A stretch of DNA of 64,000 bases from Candidatus Latescibacterota bacterium. Lineage in GTDB: Bacteria; Latescibacterota; MWCZ01. Positions 25,522 through 34,896 of the stretch are shown piece after piece. The stretch covers positions 72,372 to 136,371 of the forward strand of contig JAKJDF010000002.1 of the NCBI GenBank assembly GCA_022706085.1, written 5' to 3'. The first letter of the stretch is position 1; each line of letters begins with the position of its first letter. The notes under the pieces are model-generated. The model was not told the DNA's origin, searched no databases, and worked only from the letters and a program-made list of their open reading frames with translations. A program made the translations under genes and the position numbers.

Positions 25522-25834
25522 TCTGGTCCTCCTTTGCAGCAATCGCGCGCCTGCCTACAAGCTTGCCCTTGAATTTCCGCAACTGGCGCTCTGCCTTTTC
25601 GAGCGCAATATCGAACGCGAGCTGATGAGAAGCTCCCTGCCCTTTCGCGTTGAAAGCCTGTTGATTCACCGTGAAATTTATCTCAACCTGACTTACACCC
25701 GAATCCTCTGATACAATGATCTCCACGCGATTGATCCGTTCAAAAATCTTCGTCAACTTTTCGACTTCGCTTGTGATTCGGTCTCTGAATGTCTGACTGA
25801 TCTCGCAATGCCGGGCAGTGATGAAGACTTGCAT
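25511..25834 (-). CDS. hpf: Ribosome hibernation promoting factor (HPF/YfiA family)
   Basis: This 107-residue short-form HPF stabilises inactive ribosomes in slow growth. The start MQVFITARHCEISQTFRDR and later INRVEIIVSEDSGVSQVEI match the family beta-alpha-beta fold, and HQLAFDIALEKAERQLRKFKGKL is the closing helix. I use the ATG at 25832-25834, preceded by GCAGGAGAGAC, not the frame opening 32 codons earlier, whose codons cover two hairpins. Location next to hprK and PTS genes is common in diderm bacteria. Confidence 0.94.
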   Translation of the reverse strand: MQVFITARHCEISQTFRDRITSEVEKLTKIFERINRVEIIVSEDSGVSQVEINFTVNQQAFNAKGQGASHQLAFDIALEKAERQLRKFKGKLVGRRAIAAKEDQTGN

Positions 25835-25875
25835 GGCTTGTCTCTCCTGCTGCGGGTGGACTTCTCCTCGGGATT

Positions 25876-25923
25876 CCCCGTGAGCCTCACGGGGTACTCC
25901 TGAACGGGAAGGTATCCTTCCCG
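25876..25923 (-). promoter_or_regulatory. Two hairpins in the hpf leader
   Basis: CCCCGTG (25876-25882) pairs with CACGGGG (25888-25894), and CGGGAAGG (25905-25912) pairs with CCTTCCCG (25916-25923). Both lie between the phosphohexomutase stop and the hpf ribosome site. No U-run follows on the minus strand, so a leader structure or processing site is more likely than a terminator. Confidence 0.45.
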
Positions 25924-25984
25924 GACCCATTAGTCAACTATGCGCGGATGCGCTTCTCGGTTCCCCCGACGCTGCCACACCTTT

Positions 25985-27346
25985 TCACCCGTTCGCGGCG
26001 ATTTCCTTCGCACGCGCGCAGAGCTCACGCGCATCTTGTTCGGTTGGTGCCTCCGCAAAAATCCGTATGATCGGCTCGGTGTTCGATGGCCGTACATGCA
26101 GCCACCGGTCCGCCCACACGAGTTTCACTCCGTCGCATGTGTCGAGCTCCGCGCCCATTTCCGGGGCGAGCGACCGAACACGATGAAGTACGCCGGCGCG
26201 TTTTTCCGGTGGCACGGTGGCGGTTTGTTTGGAGATCACGTACCGGGGCAGTTTTCGCACCAGATCTGAAAGCCGGCATTTCTCTTCCGCCAGAAGTGAA
26301 AGAATGATCGCCATCCCGAGCAGGCCGTCGCGCCCGTAGTGCAATCCACCGTAGATCACCCCCCCATTCCCCTCGCCGCCGAGATCGGCTCCGTGCTTCA
26401 CCATCCCTTCAACCACATTTATCTCACCAACGGCGGTACGGAGCACGGGAAACCCGAACATGGCGCCGACATCATCCACCATTCGACTGGTGGACGCATT
26501 CACCACGATGGGCGCGCAGGAGTGTGTACGGCGCCGAACCGCGTAGATGCTGAGCGCGAGCGTATACTCCTCCCCTATCGGCTCTCCGGTTTCATCAAGA
26601 AGCGCAAGCCGGTCCCCGTCAGGATCGAGTACCATGCCGAGCGCCGCGTGGCTGGCGCGCACGGCTTCTCCGACGTCTCGTATGTTCTCAGGAACGGGTT
26701 CCGGTTTTCTCGTGAATTTCCCGGTTATTTCCGCGTTCACGTGAACAAACGGCGATCCGAGGGCCCGCAGCAGTTTCGGCGCGATTTGCCCCCCCGACGC
26801 GCAGATCGTGTCAAGCACCACCGGCAGACCCGCCTGCCTGCACGCCTCCGGGTTGACAATGTCCAGCGCGAGGATTCGTTCCACATGGGCGTCCGCCGCT
26901 CCGTCCCAGTTCAGAACCGGTTTGACGGACTCCCACGTCTCCCATTCAGGAGCACCGCTTCCCCAGATCGAAACCAGGCGGTCCAGTTGCCCCTGCCGAA
27001 GGAACACACCTTCGCGGTCAAGGAACTTGAGCCCGTTCCATTCAACCGGGTTATGGCTTGCCGTGACTATGACTGCGCCTGCCGCTTTGCGAACGATCAC
27101 TGCCATTTCTGTCGTCGGCGTTGTGGCAACCCCGAGATCAACCGCGGCGCGTCCTTTCGCACTCAGCGCCGCGAGACAGGCAGCCCGAAGGCTGTCGCCC
27201 GAGGTGCGGCCATCCGAAGCAACGAGGATTTCCCCTTCCGGAGCCACCTCGGCAAACGCCGCAGCCATTCCAAGAGCTGTTTGCGGGGTAAGCGTCTTGC
27301 CCGCAATGCCCCGCACGCCGGAAATGCTGATTATTAATTCTTTCAT
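25985..27346 (-). CDS. Phosphohexomutase (phosphoglucosamine/phosphomannomutase family)
   Basis: This 453-residue member of the alpha-D-phosphohexomutase superfamily interconverts hexose 1- and 6-phosphates. The four domains are marked by ISISGVRGIAG near the N-terminus, the phospho-Ser loop VTASHNPVEWNG (about residue 98), the metal loop DPDGDRLAL (about 242), the sugar-binding GEGNGG loop (about 325) and the phosphate-binding RPSNTEPIIRIFAEA at the C-terminus (about 427). The start differs from canonical GlmM (GTDGIRG), so glucosamine versus mannose/glucose use is open. About 150 bases separate it from hpf, and YfhO is upstream. Confidence 0.9.
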   Translation of the reverse strand: MKELIISISGVRGIAGKTLTPQTALGMAAAFAEVAPEGEILVASDGRTSGDSLRAACLAALSAKGRAAVDLGVATTPTTEMAVIVRKAAGAVIVTASHNPVEWNGLKFLDREGVFLRQGQLDRLVSIWGSGAPEWETWESVKPVLNWDGAADAHVERILALDIVNPEACRQAGLPVVLDTICASGGQIAPKLLRALGSPFVHVNAEITGKFTRKPEPVPENIRDVGEAVRASHAALGMVLDPDGDRLALLDETGEPIGEEYTLALSIYAVRRRTHSCAPIVVNASTSRMVDDVGAMFGFPVLRTAVGEINVVEGMVKHGADLGGEGNGGVIYGGLHYGRDGLLGMAIILSLLAEEKCRLSDLVRKLPRYVISKQTATVPPEKRAGVLHRVRSLAPEMGAELDTCDGVKLVWADRWLHVRPSNTEPIIRIFAEAPTEQDARELCARAKEIAANG

Positions 27347-27440
27347 TCGTTGCTCCCCGTTTCCCGCGTGAATTGAGCCCTCTGGGGTTGGCCGGCGCCC
27401 GTCCGCACAACTGCTCCAAGGCGATTCCGTCCCGCAGGAA

Positions 27441-29999
27441 TCACCCTGTCGAACTCCCTTTCTTTTTCCGCCGGGCCCGCCAGGTCTCCTCTGCGACCAA
27501 CAGAAGGAAGAGCGGGAAAAGCGTGAAGGAAAGCCTTCTCCCCCACCGGTACGCCGCCGAGTCGAATGTCAGCACGATTTTTTTCGTACCCCCGGGCACT
27601 TCCAGTCCCCGGAGCACGAAGTTGGTCTGAACAATTTCCACCGGCTTTCCATCCGCGGTTGCGTGCCATCCCCGTGGGTAATAGATCTCGCTCAGCACGA
27701 GAAATGCCGGTTGGGGGTTGTTCGTTTCGATTTCAATACGGTGAAAATCCCAGAGGCTCACGCGGGGAGGAACCAGCGTGCTGTCCGGGGAAATCTTCGG
27801 TGCCGTCCCCAGCGCGATCGCCTCCTCCGCAGGATCAAAATCCGGCGCCAGAATCGAGGAAAGGGCTGTTTTGCGGTCATTGACCGAGCGCACCGAGCGC
27901 ACCCACCATGCCCGGGGCAGTGCGGTCGTGTTCCGGTAGACCGTTTTTTCCCCGCCGCCGATGGGAACCAGCGTGGAATCGGGCAGGCCCGGCGACGCAA
28001 TCACGTAGCGGGCGTTCAGCATGTTGAGCACCTGACGCCGCGAAAGGCCCCCGGAGATGGTCAGATCGTCGTATATACGGAGCTTGGCCGCGTGGTATCC
28101 GCTGACACTGGGCAGACTCCACAGGCCGTACTCGTTCGTGCTCTCAATGTTCATGGCGCCCGCCTGATCAAGCCCCGCCACCGGAGCAATTCGGAAAAGG
28201 GTGTCTCCCGCGGCAATATGTTGCCAAAGACGCACCGAGTCTGGAATCGGCGCGTGCAGGTCGTTCCGGATAATGTCCACTTCAGCCGGTTGCTGAATCG
28301 GCGCTTCAGCGAAGGTGGGGCGGCGGATATCCAGGAACGTGAAATCGAGGCGCCAGAGGTCGGCAATGGTGGCAGCGGTAAGAATCGCTGCGAAGATCGT
28401 TCCGCTCATTCTCCGCCCGCTGACAAGGAAAAGGCCTCCGGCAGTCAGCGCAGCGAGGACCAGGGCAATCAGCACGTCCCTCGCCAGCAAAGCCGACCGC
28501 ACCTGTGCAAGCGCCTCCTGAATCTGAGCGGGGTAGTTCTCCTCTCCCGCTTTCAACACCCATCCCGGTGATCTGTGCAGAACCGTCACGGCCAGAGCCA
28601 GCACCACCATCGCGACGCTTGCCGCGAGCGCGATCTTCTCCTCCCGTACGAATCGCCTCGCGGCACGCACGCGGCCCGCCACCGTTTCGCGTTCCATCAT
28701 CTGATCGAGTGCCCATGCGCCAACGATGCCGACGGACAGAGGCAGCAGCATGTAGATCATGCTGGGAACCCGGAACTTGGCGAAATACGGCAGAAGTTTG
28801 TATGCCGGCCAGTACAGAACGGGAAACCAGTGACCGAGACCGATCAGAAGCGCAATTGCGCTGAACACGAGACATCCCCAGATCAGAGCTGTTCGGTTCG
28901 GCCGCACGAGAAGCGCCAGTATGAGCGGAATGAGACCGAGATAGTGCGTGGATTGCGTAAACGGCATGTACCCCCAGTACGTATGCGCCTCAATGTCTGT
29001 TTGCGGATTGTACCGCGGATCGTTCCACAGTCCGTAGAACGACGGAACCACGAAACTTACAAGCTCCTTCGGGTGCATGGACCACTGCGTTGCGAACTCC
29101 CAGCCGCGGTCGCTGGCCTGCCCCGCCTCAACGGCAAGTTCTGAGGCGGCGCTCGGAGCCCCTCCGCGCACTGATTCCGGAGTGAACTCCAGCATCGGCA
29201 GGTACGGATCCGCGACAATGCCCAGCGCGAAAACGAGTCCGGCACCGAGAAGCACGACATCTTCCGCAAGGCGTCTCGCCCGCGCGAGAAGCGCGCCCTG
29301 CTGAACAAACACATCCGCCAGCACGATGCACGCGACCAGCATGATTCCGTAATACGTAACCTGGGGGTGCCGCACCCAGAGCTGCCACGCCGCCACCAGC
29401 ACGAACCACCCGAAGGCCTTCAGCGATCGTTCGCGAAGAAGGCCATCGGTGACGAGAAGCAGTGCGGGGATTATTGCTGCAGCGAGAATCTTGTTGTTGT
29501 GACCCGCGTTGATGAGCCCGGGAATGTACGGGGTAAACATATACACGGCCGCAGCGAAGAAGCTGGCCAGAGGCGACCTCCCGTACCGCATGAGCAACAC
29601 GTACACGCACGCGCCTCCAATGAGCGTGTACAGCGCCATCGCGATCCCGAAATTGCCAAAGGTCGCTTTCCCGAGAACAAAGCTGATCGGGTTCTCGTGG
29701 GTGTATATCATGGCCCCGTACGACGGCATCCCCGAGAACACCGCCGGTGTCCAGAGGGGCATTTCACCGTTGTGCTGGTCACGCCAGAGCACACTCATCT
29801 TCGAGATCGCGTCCGACGCGACCGTATCCGGTGCCTGCGGGGGTGACGACTTCAGAATCAGGCTTCCGTAGTAAACCAACACGAGCAGCACCGCCAGCCC
29901 CGCGAATGCCGCGTGCACCATCGGGCGGGAAAGCGGGGGCTTCTGGTCAAATTGCGATGTCTTTGCTGCTCTGGGAGGATTGGCGGGGCGTTTTGCCAT
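27441..29999 (-). CDS. YfhO-family large membrane protein
   Basis: This 852-residue inner-membrane protein has about 12 hydrophobic helices from residue 27 onwards and a large periplasmic domain near the C-terminus. PLWTPAVFSGMPSYG and LINAGHNNKILAAA occur in the YfhO family, thought to act in glycosylation of surface polymers, probably as GT-C-like transferases. I start at the ATG (29997-29999, MAKRPANPPRAAK), the second of two in-frame ATGs. It is followed by the phosphohexomutase after 94 bases, consistent with a surface glycan role by context only. Confidence 0.87.
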   Translation of the reverse strand: MAKRPANPPRAAKTSQFDQKPPLSRPMVHAAFAGLAVLLVLVYYGSLILKSSPPQAPDTVASDAISKMSVLWRDQHNGEMPLWTPAVFSGMPSYGAMIYTHENPISFVLGKATFGNFGIAMALYTLIGGACVYVLLMRYGRSPLASFFAAAVYMFTPYIPGLINAGHNNKILAAAIIPALLLVTDGLLRERSLKAFGWFVLVAAWQLWVRHPQVTYYGIMLVACIVLADVFVQQGALLARARRLAEDVVLLGAGLVFALGIVADPYLPMLEFTPESVRGGAPSAASELAVEAGQASDRGWEFATQWSMHPKELVSFVVPSFYGLWNDPRYNPQTDIEAHTYWGYMPFTQSTHYLGLIPLILALLVRPNRTALIWGCLVFSAIALLIGLGHWFPVLYWPAYKLLPYFAKFRVPSMIYMLLPLSVGIVGAWALDQMMERETVAGRVRAARRFVREEKIALAASVAMVVLALAVTVLHRSPGWVLKAGEENYPAQIQEALAQVRSALLARDVLIALVLAALTAGGLFLVSGRRMSGTIFAAILTAATIADLWRLDFTFLDIRRPTFAEAPIQQPAEVDIIRNDLHAPIPDSVRLWQHIAAGDTLFRIAPVAGLDQAGAMNIESTNEYGLWSLPSVSGYHAAKLRIYDDLTISGGLSRRQVLNMLNARYVIASPGLPDSTLVPIGGGEKTVYRNTTALPRAWWVRSVRSVNDRKTALSSILAPDFDPAEEAIALGTAPKISPDSTLVPPRVSLWDFHRIEIETNNPQPAFLVLSEIYYPRGWHATADGKPVEIVQTNFVLRGLEVPGGTKKIVLTFDSAAYRWGRRLSFTLFPLFLLLVAEETWRARRKKKGSSTG

Positions 30000-30200
30000 G
30001 CGTTGACACCTCATCGAGCGGGTAACGAACGGAAACCACCGGAACGGCGTGCATATTACACCGAATGTACCGTTCCCCGTGCGCTCCGGGAAAGCGTCTT
30101 GTCAGAACAGCCTTGCGGCGGGCGTTCACAGTTGCCCCATGAACAGGGATTTTGCACTCTCTGAAATGGGCAGTCAGACTCGCAGCGGAAGGAGCGCAGG

Positions 30201-31253
30201 GTGGAAGGATCACGACAACGCGTGCGCAACGTCATAGCCGGAAGAAAACCGGACCGCATTCCCTTGTTCGAACTGATCCGCAACGACGCCGTGATCGAGT
30301 ATTTCACCGGAAAAAAGCTTACACCGGAAAACGGCCAGGAGCTCGTCTACGAAACCTTCCCGAAAGCCGTCGACGCAACGCGCCCCGCGCTGAAAACCCC
30401 GAATCACCCGGGCGAGGAAATACTCCCTGACGGGCGGAGGCGCGTGGTGCAGCGTTGGACGATCTGGACGGAACACGTCAAATACCCCTCCGGCGAGGTA
30501 TATCGGGACGCCGAGATGGCCCAGCCCATCGAACGGGAATGGACCGGGGAAGACGACGCGGGAATCCAGCGCCATCTCGAACACCACCGGGATATACAGC
30601 GTCACCTCGGCGACGACTTCTTTCTGTTCTACGGCGGCCCTTCAGTCGGCTTCATGGGCACATTCGGGGAGATCGGCCTGGAGCAATACTGCTACTTTGC
30701 CGCCGACTACCCGGAGATCGTCGACCACCGGTTGGAGCGGAACACCGTTCGTGCGGTGCAGTGGATAGAACACCTCCCCGCCGACCATGGCATCGAAGCC
30801 GTGTTCATGGGGGACGATATTGCGTTCAAGGGCGGGCCGATGTTCAGCCCGGCGTGGTTCGCCCGGCACTACATACCCCGGATGAAGCGCATCGTGGAGG
30901 CATACCACAGGCGGGGGATCAAAGTCAATTTCCACTCGGACGGGAACCTGATGCCGATCATGGATGGGCTGGCGGACGCGGGCATTGATCTGCTCAACCC
31001 CATCGAAACCGCCGCCGGCATGGACATCGCCGAATTGCACCGTCGCTACCCGCACCTCATCTTCACCGGCGGGATAGACGTCAGCAACCTCCTGCCGTTC
31101 GGAACGCCGCAGCAGGTTCGCGATGCCACGGTGAAAGCGATAGAAGACTCAGAGGGGCAGATCATGGTCGGTTCCAGCACGGAACTGCAATACGCCGTTC
31201 CGCTGGAGAACTTCCTCGCCATGCGGCAGACGGTGCTGGATTATCAGTTGTAA
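30201..31253 (+). CDS. Uroporphyrinogen-decarboxylase-family protein
   Basis: This 350-residue TIM-barrel protein of the UroD / corrinoid methyltransferase superfamily starts with GTG; GGAAGGAG lies about ten bases upstream. The N-terminal RVRNVIAGRKPDRIPLFE is the usual opening of this group, and KVNFHSDGNLMPIMDGLADAGID and HLIFTGGIDVSNLLPFG are the barrel-end signatures. Hallmark residues of true HemE (RQAGRY) are missing, so it is unlikely to be a haem-pathway decarboxylase. Methyl transfer or an unknown carbon reaction is more plausible. It stands alone, facing hisG. Confidence 0.85.
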   Translation: MEGSRQRVRNVIAGRKPDRIPLFELIRNDAVIEYFTGKKLTPENGQELVYETFPKAVDATRPALKTPNHPGEEILPDGRRRVVQRWTIWTEHVKYPSGEVYRDAEMAQPIEREWTGEDDAGIQRHLEHHRDIQRHLGDDFFLFYGGPSVGFMGTFGEIGLEQYCYFAADYPEIVDHRLERNTVRAVQWIEHLPADHGIEAVFMGDDIAFKGGPMFSPAWFARHYIPRMKRIVEAYHRRGIKVNFHSDGNLMPIMDGLADAGIDLLNPIETAAGMDIAELHRRYPHLIFTGGIDVSNLLPFGTPQQVRDATVKAIEDSEGQIMVGSSTELQYAVPLENFLAMRQTVLDYQL

Positions 31254-31376
31254 GAACCGGACGCGAGAAGTCCCGCGGTCACTGAGCGTGCTGCCGTGCC
31301 GCGGCGGCCTGTCGAAGTGCCGCGGTGGTCTCTCGAAGAATCTCTTTCGGTGCTCTTCATCCCCTACTACAACCGC
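31254..31376. repeat. Degenerate repeat between convergent genes
   Basis: The gap contains CACTGAGC..., then GTGCCGCGGCGGCCTGTCGAAG and a second GTGCCGCGGTGGTCTCTCGAAG, a direct duplication of about 22 bases. The CTGTCGAAGTG core is the reverse complement of the TTCGACAGGCT type seen at 14455. No U-tract hairpin is visible. Confidence 0.5.
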
Positions 31377-32267
31377 CTAATATATGATCTTGTTCAGCGG
31401 GTATTCAATAATGTCCTGCGCACCTGCACGCTTCAACGCCGGAATAAGCGTGCGCACGGTGTTCTGCGGCAGAATCACCTCCACCGCCGACCAGGGAATC
31501 GCGTTTCCCTCGTGATCGCGCAACGGCGAAACCGTCGGCATCTTGCCCGGCGGCAATTCGGCGATGACGGCGGTAAGCACCTCGTTGCGCGCGTTCAGCT
31601 TCAGGCCCACCTTGCCGTCGGCCTCCAGCGCCCCCTGAAGCAGCATGGCCATATTTTCGATCTTCTGGCGCTTCCACGGGTCGGCCCACGCAGCTCGATT
31701 GGCGATGAGCTTCGTGTTCGTCTCAAGGATCGTATCCACGACCCGCAGCTTGTGCGCCCGGAGGCTGCTGCCGGTCTCCGTCAGGTCAACGATGGCGTCC
31801 ACGATATCGGGCACTTTCACCTCAGTCGCGCCCCAGGAGTATTCGACCTCGGCCTTCACGCCGTGCCGCTTCAGGTAATCCTCCACCACGTGCACCAGCT
31901 CCGTCGCGATACGCTTCCCCTCCAGGTCTTTTGCCTCCTTGACGGGCGAATTCTCCGGAACCGCGAGCACCCACCTCGCCTTCTGGGTGGTAACCTTGCT
32001 GTAAATAAGGTCGGCCACCTCGACCACGTCCGCGGTGCTGTCGAGTATCCAGTCGAGCCCGGTCAACCCGACATCCATGACGCCGCGCTCCGTGTATTTT
32101 GCAATCTCCTGCGCCCGGAACATGACGGCCTTCACTTCCGGGTCGTCGCATGTGGGGAAATACGAACGGCTGCTGACGGTAAACTCGAACCCCGCGCGCT
32201 TCATGAGGTCGAGCGTTGCTTCCTGCAAGCTCCCCTTGGGAAGCCCGAATGTGATGAATTGTGCCAT
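31377..32267 (-). CDS. hisG: ATP phosphoribosyltransferase, long form
   Basis: This 296-residue HisG catalyses the first step of histidine biosynthesis, condensing ATP and PRPP. I start at the ATG giving [22 protein letters not shown], the typical N-terminus; the frame is open 72 codons further without support. TGLDWI and SGATEVK-like motifs ([27 protein letters not shown]) form the catalytic domains. The last 75-80 residues ([22 protein letters not shown]) form the ACT-like regulatory domain of the long form, so feedback inhibition by histidine is expected. No other his genes are in the window. Confidence 0.95.
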   Translation of the reverse strand: MAQFITFGLPKGSLQEATLDLMKRAGFEFTVSSRSYFPTCDDPEVKAVMFRAQEIAKYTERGVMDVGLTGLDWILDSTADVVEVADLIYSKVTTQKARWVLAVPENSPVKEAKDLEGKRIATELVHVVEDYLKRHGVKAEVEYSWGATEVKVPDIVDAIVDLTETGSSLRAHKLRVVDTILETNTKLIANRAAWADPWKRQKIENMAMLLQGALEADGKVGLKLNARNEVLTAVIAELPPGKMPTVSPLRDHEGNAIPWSAVEVILPQNTVRTLIPALKRAGAQDIIEYPLNKIIY

Positions 32268-32502
32268 GGAACATCCTTGTTTTTTGTGTCCAGCGACCTG
32301 CCGGTGCACGAACATGAATCGCGACCTGTAGCCTATTAAGATACGAAAAGACGCAATCCTGAGCCCATCGAACGTTGCGTGCGCAGTTTGTCCGACGGTC
32401 GCCGGCCGGTATGTTCTTCGCATCCTTCTGCACCGATGCGCGAGATCGCCAGACGGGGTCAGGAAATGCCCGCGACGGACCACGTTTCGAACGAGACAGC
32501 CC

Positions 32503-33669
32503 GTGAACAGCGAACGCGTTCAGATGACCGACCCGAAAACCGGGATACGGATCACCCAGATTACAAGCTACCCGACACCAAGCGAACCGATGGCGTATGA
32601 CTGGCCCGGCATCACGCCGGACAACAGACGCGTGATTTTCCGTGCGCAGCGCTGGAGCGCACGTGACGCGCCGTGGGACCTGTTCCGATGTGATGTTGAT
32701 GGTCTTGACCTGTTCCGGCTTACGAAACGCGCACCCGAATGCGGCAGGATATCTGCGTGTCTGAGTGCGGACGGGCAGAGAGTGTTTGCCGCCTGGTCGA
32801 ACGAGCTCTTGATCCGCGCCATCGACATGGAAACAGGCCGAACTGAGGTTGTTGCCGACCTGTCCATGTCTGCCGGGGACCTCGGGAAAGTGGCGATCGG
32901 GTTGAACTGCGAACTACCCGATCACAGGATTCTGTTAGGCCTGCGCAGCCCTGTCAGACGAACAACAGAATCCGCGGTGCTCGATCTTCGGACGGGACAT
33001 CTGGCTCTTCTCGGCGATGACACGGTTCCCTATGGCTTCGATTTCTTGCGAAACGGGCCGGTTGTCATCCGGAACCAGCGCCGCCTCACCGTGGCGACCC
33101 GCCGGGACGGTTCCCGGGCCATTGAGAACACGCGCCCTGAGCCCCAGAAGATATGCCGGGTAACCATGCAAGGGCAGGACGAAGTATTCATCGCGACGAC
33201 CGAGATGTTCGGTCACTCCACAATGCTTGGATGCACGGGGCTTGTTCAGGGCACAGGCAAACCCCCGCACCGGTGCGTATGGCTTGCGGACGAAGGGCGG
33301 GACCCTTGGAAGCTGGTTCAGGGACCATATTTCTGGCACTCCGGTGCCTCCTTCGACGGCGAATGGATAATCGCGGACACGAATTGGCCTGACGAAGGGC
33401 TGCAGCTTGTTCATGTTGCCACCGGGAACCGTCGTACCCTGTGCCACGCCGGGGCAACACAGGGGCAACCCAATTTCGGCCATGCCCACCCGAGCCTCAG
33501 CAGGGACGGCCGCGTATGCGTGTTCGGCTCCGACCGGACGGGAATCCAACAGGTGTACGTCGCCCACATAACCGAGGAGTTCCGCGATAGCGTCATCGAA
33601 GGTGAACTGGATAGCCCACGGAACAAGCGGGTTCAGTCAATGCAAGGTCAGATCAACGGGAACCGGTAA
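32503..33669 (+). CDS. Oligogalacturonate-lyase-like propeller protein, copy 1
   Basis: This 388-residue seven-bladed propeller is related to oligogalacturonate lyase. The N-terminus [33 protein letters not shown] and [15 protein letters not shown] match the family. Metal-site region: FWHSGAS and, near the end, [13 protein letters not shown]. Known OGLs bind Mn with three His and one Gln spaced Q-x-x-H-x-H (from memory); here the Gln position is Asn (N-F-G-H-A-H). No signal peptide, so it is cytoplasmic. It starts with GTG and has a weak ribosome site. Its paralogue begins 17 bases downstream. Real substrate unknown. Confidence 0.83.
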   Translation: MNSERVQMTDPKTGIRITQITSYPTPSEPMAYDWPGITPDNRRVIFRAQRWSARDAPWDLFRCDVDGLDLFRLTKRAPECGRISACLSADGQRVFAAWSNELLIRAIDMETGRTEVVADLSMSAGDLGKVAIGLNCELPDHRILLGLRSPVRRTTESAVLDLRTGHLALLGDDTVPYGFDFLRNGPVVIRNQRRLTVATRRDGSRAIENTRPEPQKICRVTMQGQDEVFIATTEMFGHSTMLGCTGLVQGTGKPPHRCVWLADEGRDPWKLVQGPYFWHSGASFDGEWIIADTNWPDEGLQLVHVATGNRRTLCHAGATQGQPNFGHAHPSLSRDGRVCVFGSDRTGIQQVYVAHITEEFRDSVIEGELDSPRNKRVQSMQGQINGNR

Positions 33670-33686
33670 CAACAAAGGAGAGCACC

Positions 33687-34817
33687 ATGCAAAGCGAACG
33701 TGTTCAGATGACCGACCCGAAAACCGGGATTCAGGTCGTCCAGCTGATGAGCTATCCCACGCCCAGCATCCCGCTCATGTACGACTGGCCCAGCGTGACG
33801 CCGGACAACAGGCGCGTCGTATTCCTCGCCCAGCGCCGAGCCGAACGCGAGGCGCCGTGGGATATCTTCCGCTGCGACACTGATGGATTGGACCTCCGTC
33901 AACTCACGAGAAAAGAAGACGGCGCGGGATATCCCAATGTCACCCTTAGCCTCGATGGCAAGAGCGCGTACGTGCTCTGGCGGGAGGAGAAGGTTCTCCG
34001 GAAAATGGACGTGGAGACCGGTGCGATGGAAGACCTCGTCGCCATCGGCGACCATTGCCCGCAGGGCATGATTGTCTGCGGCGTCCGGTATGGACGGGTG
34101 GGCTCCCGCCTCTACCTCGACCTGCGCGATTACGCGGCAGGAGAAGGCAGGATGATACGGGTAGACCTCGCCACCGGCGCGGTCTCGGTGAATGACACGA
34201 ACATGACGATCGCGGCGGTGGATCAGGCCACCGGCAGGCTCATCGTGACGAAGAACTTCATGAAACTCGGAACGAAGATCACCGCGAACGGGAACCGGGT
34301 GTTCGACAACGTCAACCCGGAGCCGATGCGGTACTACAGCGTGAACGAGGACGGCAGCGACGAGCAGTACATCTGCGACGTCGGAATGTTCGCGCACTCG
34401 ACGATTCTCGGCAACACGAGCAAAATCCAGGGTCCGAGCCAGCCTCCTCATCGTTGTATCTGGATTGCCGAGGCGGGAACGGAACCGTACAGGCTCGTGG
34501 AAGGCCCCTATTTCTGGCACGCGGGAGCCTCGTACGACGCCGAATGGATTCTCTCCGACACGAACTGGCCGGATCAGGGACTCCAACTCGTCCACGTTCC
34601 GAGCAGACGTTTCCGCACGTTATGTCATGCCGGGGCGACGCAGGGGCATGCCCAGTGGGGACACCCGCACCCCGGGCTGAGTCAGGATGGCCGTATCGGC
34701 GTATTCACCTCCGACAGAACGGGAATGGCGCAGGTGTACGTCGCCCACATCACGGACGAGTTCCGCGAGAGCGTCATCGCGGGGCAGTTGGATAACCCCA
34801 GGGACAAATGGATCTGA
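33687..34817 (+). CDS. Oligogalacturonate-lyase-like propeller protein, copy 2
   Basis: This 376-residue paralogue of the preceding gene resembles it along the full length ([20 protein letters not shown]). It keeps the complete metal pattern QWGHPHPGLSQDG, i.e. Q-x-x-H-x-H, plus FWHAGAS, as in characterised oligogalacturonate lyases. The ribosome site AAAGGAGAG is strong, so expression may exceed copy 1. The reaction of the family is beta-elimination of unsaturated pectin digalacturonides; whether this holds here is inference, as no pectin genes lie nearby. A hairpin follows the stop. Confidence 0.86.
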   Translation: MQSERVQMTDPKTGIQVVQLMSYPTPSIPLMYDWPSVTPDNRRVVFLAQRRAEREAPWDIFRCDTDGLDLRQLTRKEDGAGYPNVTLSLDGKSAYVLWREEKVLRKMDVETGAMEDLVAIGDHCPQGMIVCGVRYGRVGSRLYLDLRDYAAGEGRMIRVDLATGAVSVNDTNMTIAAVDQATGRLIVTKNFMKLGTKITANGNRVFDNVNPEPMRYYSVNEDGSDEQYICDVGMFAHSTILGNTSKIQGPSQPPHRCIWIAEAGTEPYRLVEGPYFWHAGASYDAEWILSDTNWPDQGLQLVHVPSRRFRTLCHAGATQGHAQWGHPHPGLSQDGRIGVFTSDRTGMAQVYVAHITDEFRESVIAGQLDNPRDKWI

Positions 34818-34840
34818 GCCCCGCCGGGAGACGCAAATCG

Positions 34841-34876
34841 AACGGGGAGGCACCTGAAGGCGCTTCCCCGTTTCTC
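34841..34876 (+). terminator. Hairpin after OGL-like pair
   Basis: AACGGGGA (34841-34848) pairs with TCCCCGTT (34865-34872), followed by TCTCGT with a short T-run. It lies between the OGL-like pair and the convergent pta gene. Confidence 0.65.
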
Positions 34877-34896
34877 GTGACGGCCCGGTTGCGGAG

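Noticed and set aside
25876-25923. Rho-independent terminator after the phosphohexomutase
   Set aside because: Stems are good but no U-run follows on the minus strand, so I list it as a leader structure instead.
30201-31253. hemE, uroporphyrinogen decarboxylase of haem synthesis
   Set aside because: RQAGRY and other HemE hallmarks are missing; only the superfamily barrel pattern is present.
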